From Brassica napus (taxonomy: Eukaryota > Streptophyta > Magnoliopsida > Brassicales > Brassicaceae): 64,000 nt of DNA. This document shows, piece after piece, positions 63,838-64,000 of this stretch. Every line of letters begins with the position of its first letter. Positions within the stretch are counted from its first letter, which is position 1. Under the pieces are notes generated by a model. The model saw only the letters and a program-made list of their open reading frames with translations, had not been told where the DNA came from and ran no database searches. The translations under genes and the position numbers were made by a program. The stretch covers positions 8,845,065 to 8,909,064 of the forward strand of contig NC_063452.1 in NCBI RefSeq assembly GCF_020379485.1, written 5' to 3'.

Positions 63838-64000
63838 CTAGATGATAATCCGCGTCCTGCGCGGAGTGATTTTTTTTTAAATACGTTGTATTTATATATT
63901 ATAAATAGTATATTTTGCTATCAATAACTTTTTTTTACATTTGAATCTTGGGAGTGGGCACTCGGGTACCATTTGGTTCGGTTCGATTTGGCTCGGTTCA
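63838..64000 (-). mobile_element. 3' end of a Helitron, running off the window
   Basis: On the minus strand the sequence ends CCGCGCAGGACGCGG (5-base perfect stem CCGCG/CGCGG), then ATTATCAT, then CTAG/T at 63838. This is the standard Helitron 3' hairpin and CTRR end. The body lies to the right, beyond 64000. Confidence 0.7.

Overview
The window is nuclear DNA of a Brassica-type crucifer. Low-copy genes occur in the same order as on Arabidopsis chromosome 2 between about AT2G18245 and AT2G18350 (identities and order recalled from memory, not searched). They are separated by large transposons with the Brassicaceae CACTA terminus CACTACAAGAAAA. Introns are short and AT-rich. The species cannot be fixed from the sequence; B. 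oleracea, B. rapa or B. napus all fit, and the heavy transposon load would suit a C genome.

Low-copy genes, left to right: a DUF829/TMEM53-type alpha/beta hydrolase (8762-10460, +); phosphopantetheine adenylyltransferase COAD with a stop in exon 4 (10882-11964, +); a nuclear tRNA-Asn (30711-30784, +); the bHLH factor HBI1 (38790-40204, +); an S-protein-homologue secreted peptide (46985-47383, +); an ATAD3-type mitochondrial AAA ATPase (47830-50644, +); a ruined LEA gene (51068-60552, +) split by a transposon; and zinc-finger homeodomain gene ZHD6/HB24 (60594-61418, -).

Transposons: CACTA-1 (576-8166, TSD aga) has a dead TNP2-like transposase and an open TNP1-like gene. CACTA-3 (15334-22897) is of another lineage and is dead in both genes. 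CACTA-2 (52319-60149, TSD gac) has both genes open and sits inside the LEA gene. Two related Ty1/copia elements lie in opposite orientation on either side of the tRNA: Copia-1 (23334-29569, +, TSD taatt) and Copia-2 (31561-37596, -). A MULE-like non-autonomous element full of GACGACTT palindromes fills 40862-44429. Helitron-like ends are at 12647/13676, 44706 and 63838, and a foldback element is at 63624-63812.

The most interesting structure is shared by the three CACTA elements. Each has the same short motif family clustered at three places: both subterminal regions and the spacer in front of the TNP1-like gene. The motif differs by lineage, CGTCGTAA/ACGAGGAA in CACTA-1 and -2 and TTCCGAGGAA in CACTA-3, in parallel with very different TNP1-like proteins. 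This suggests that the DNA-binding protein, its end-binding sites and its own promoter have diverged together. No wholly new type of system was recognised.
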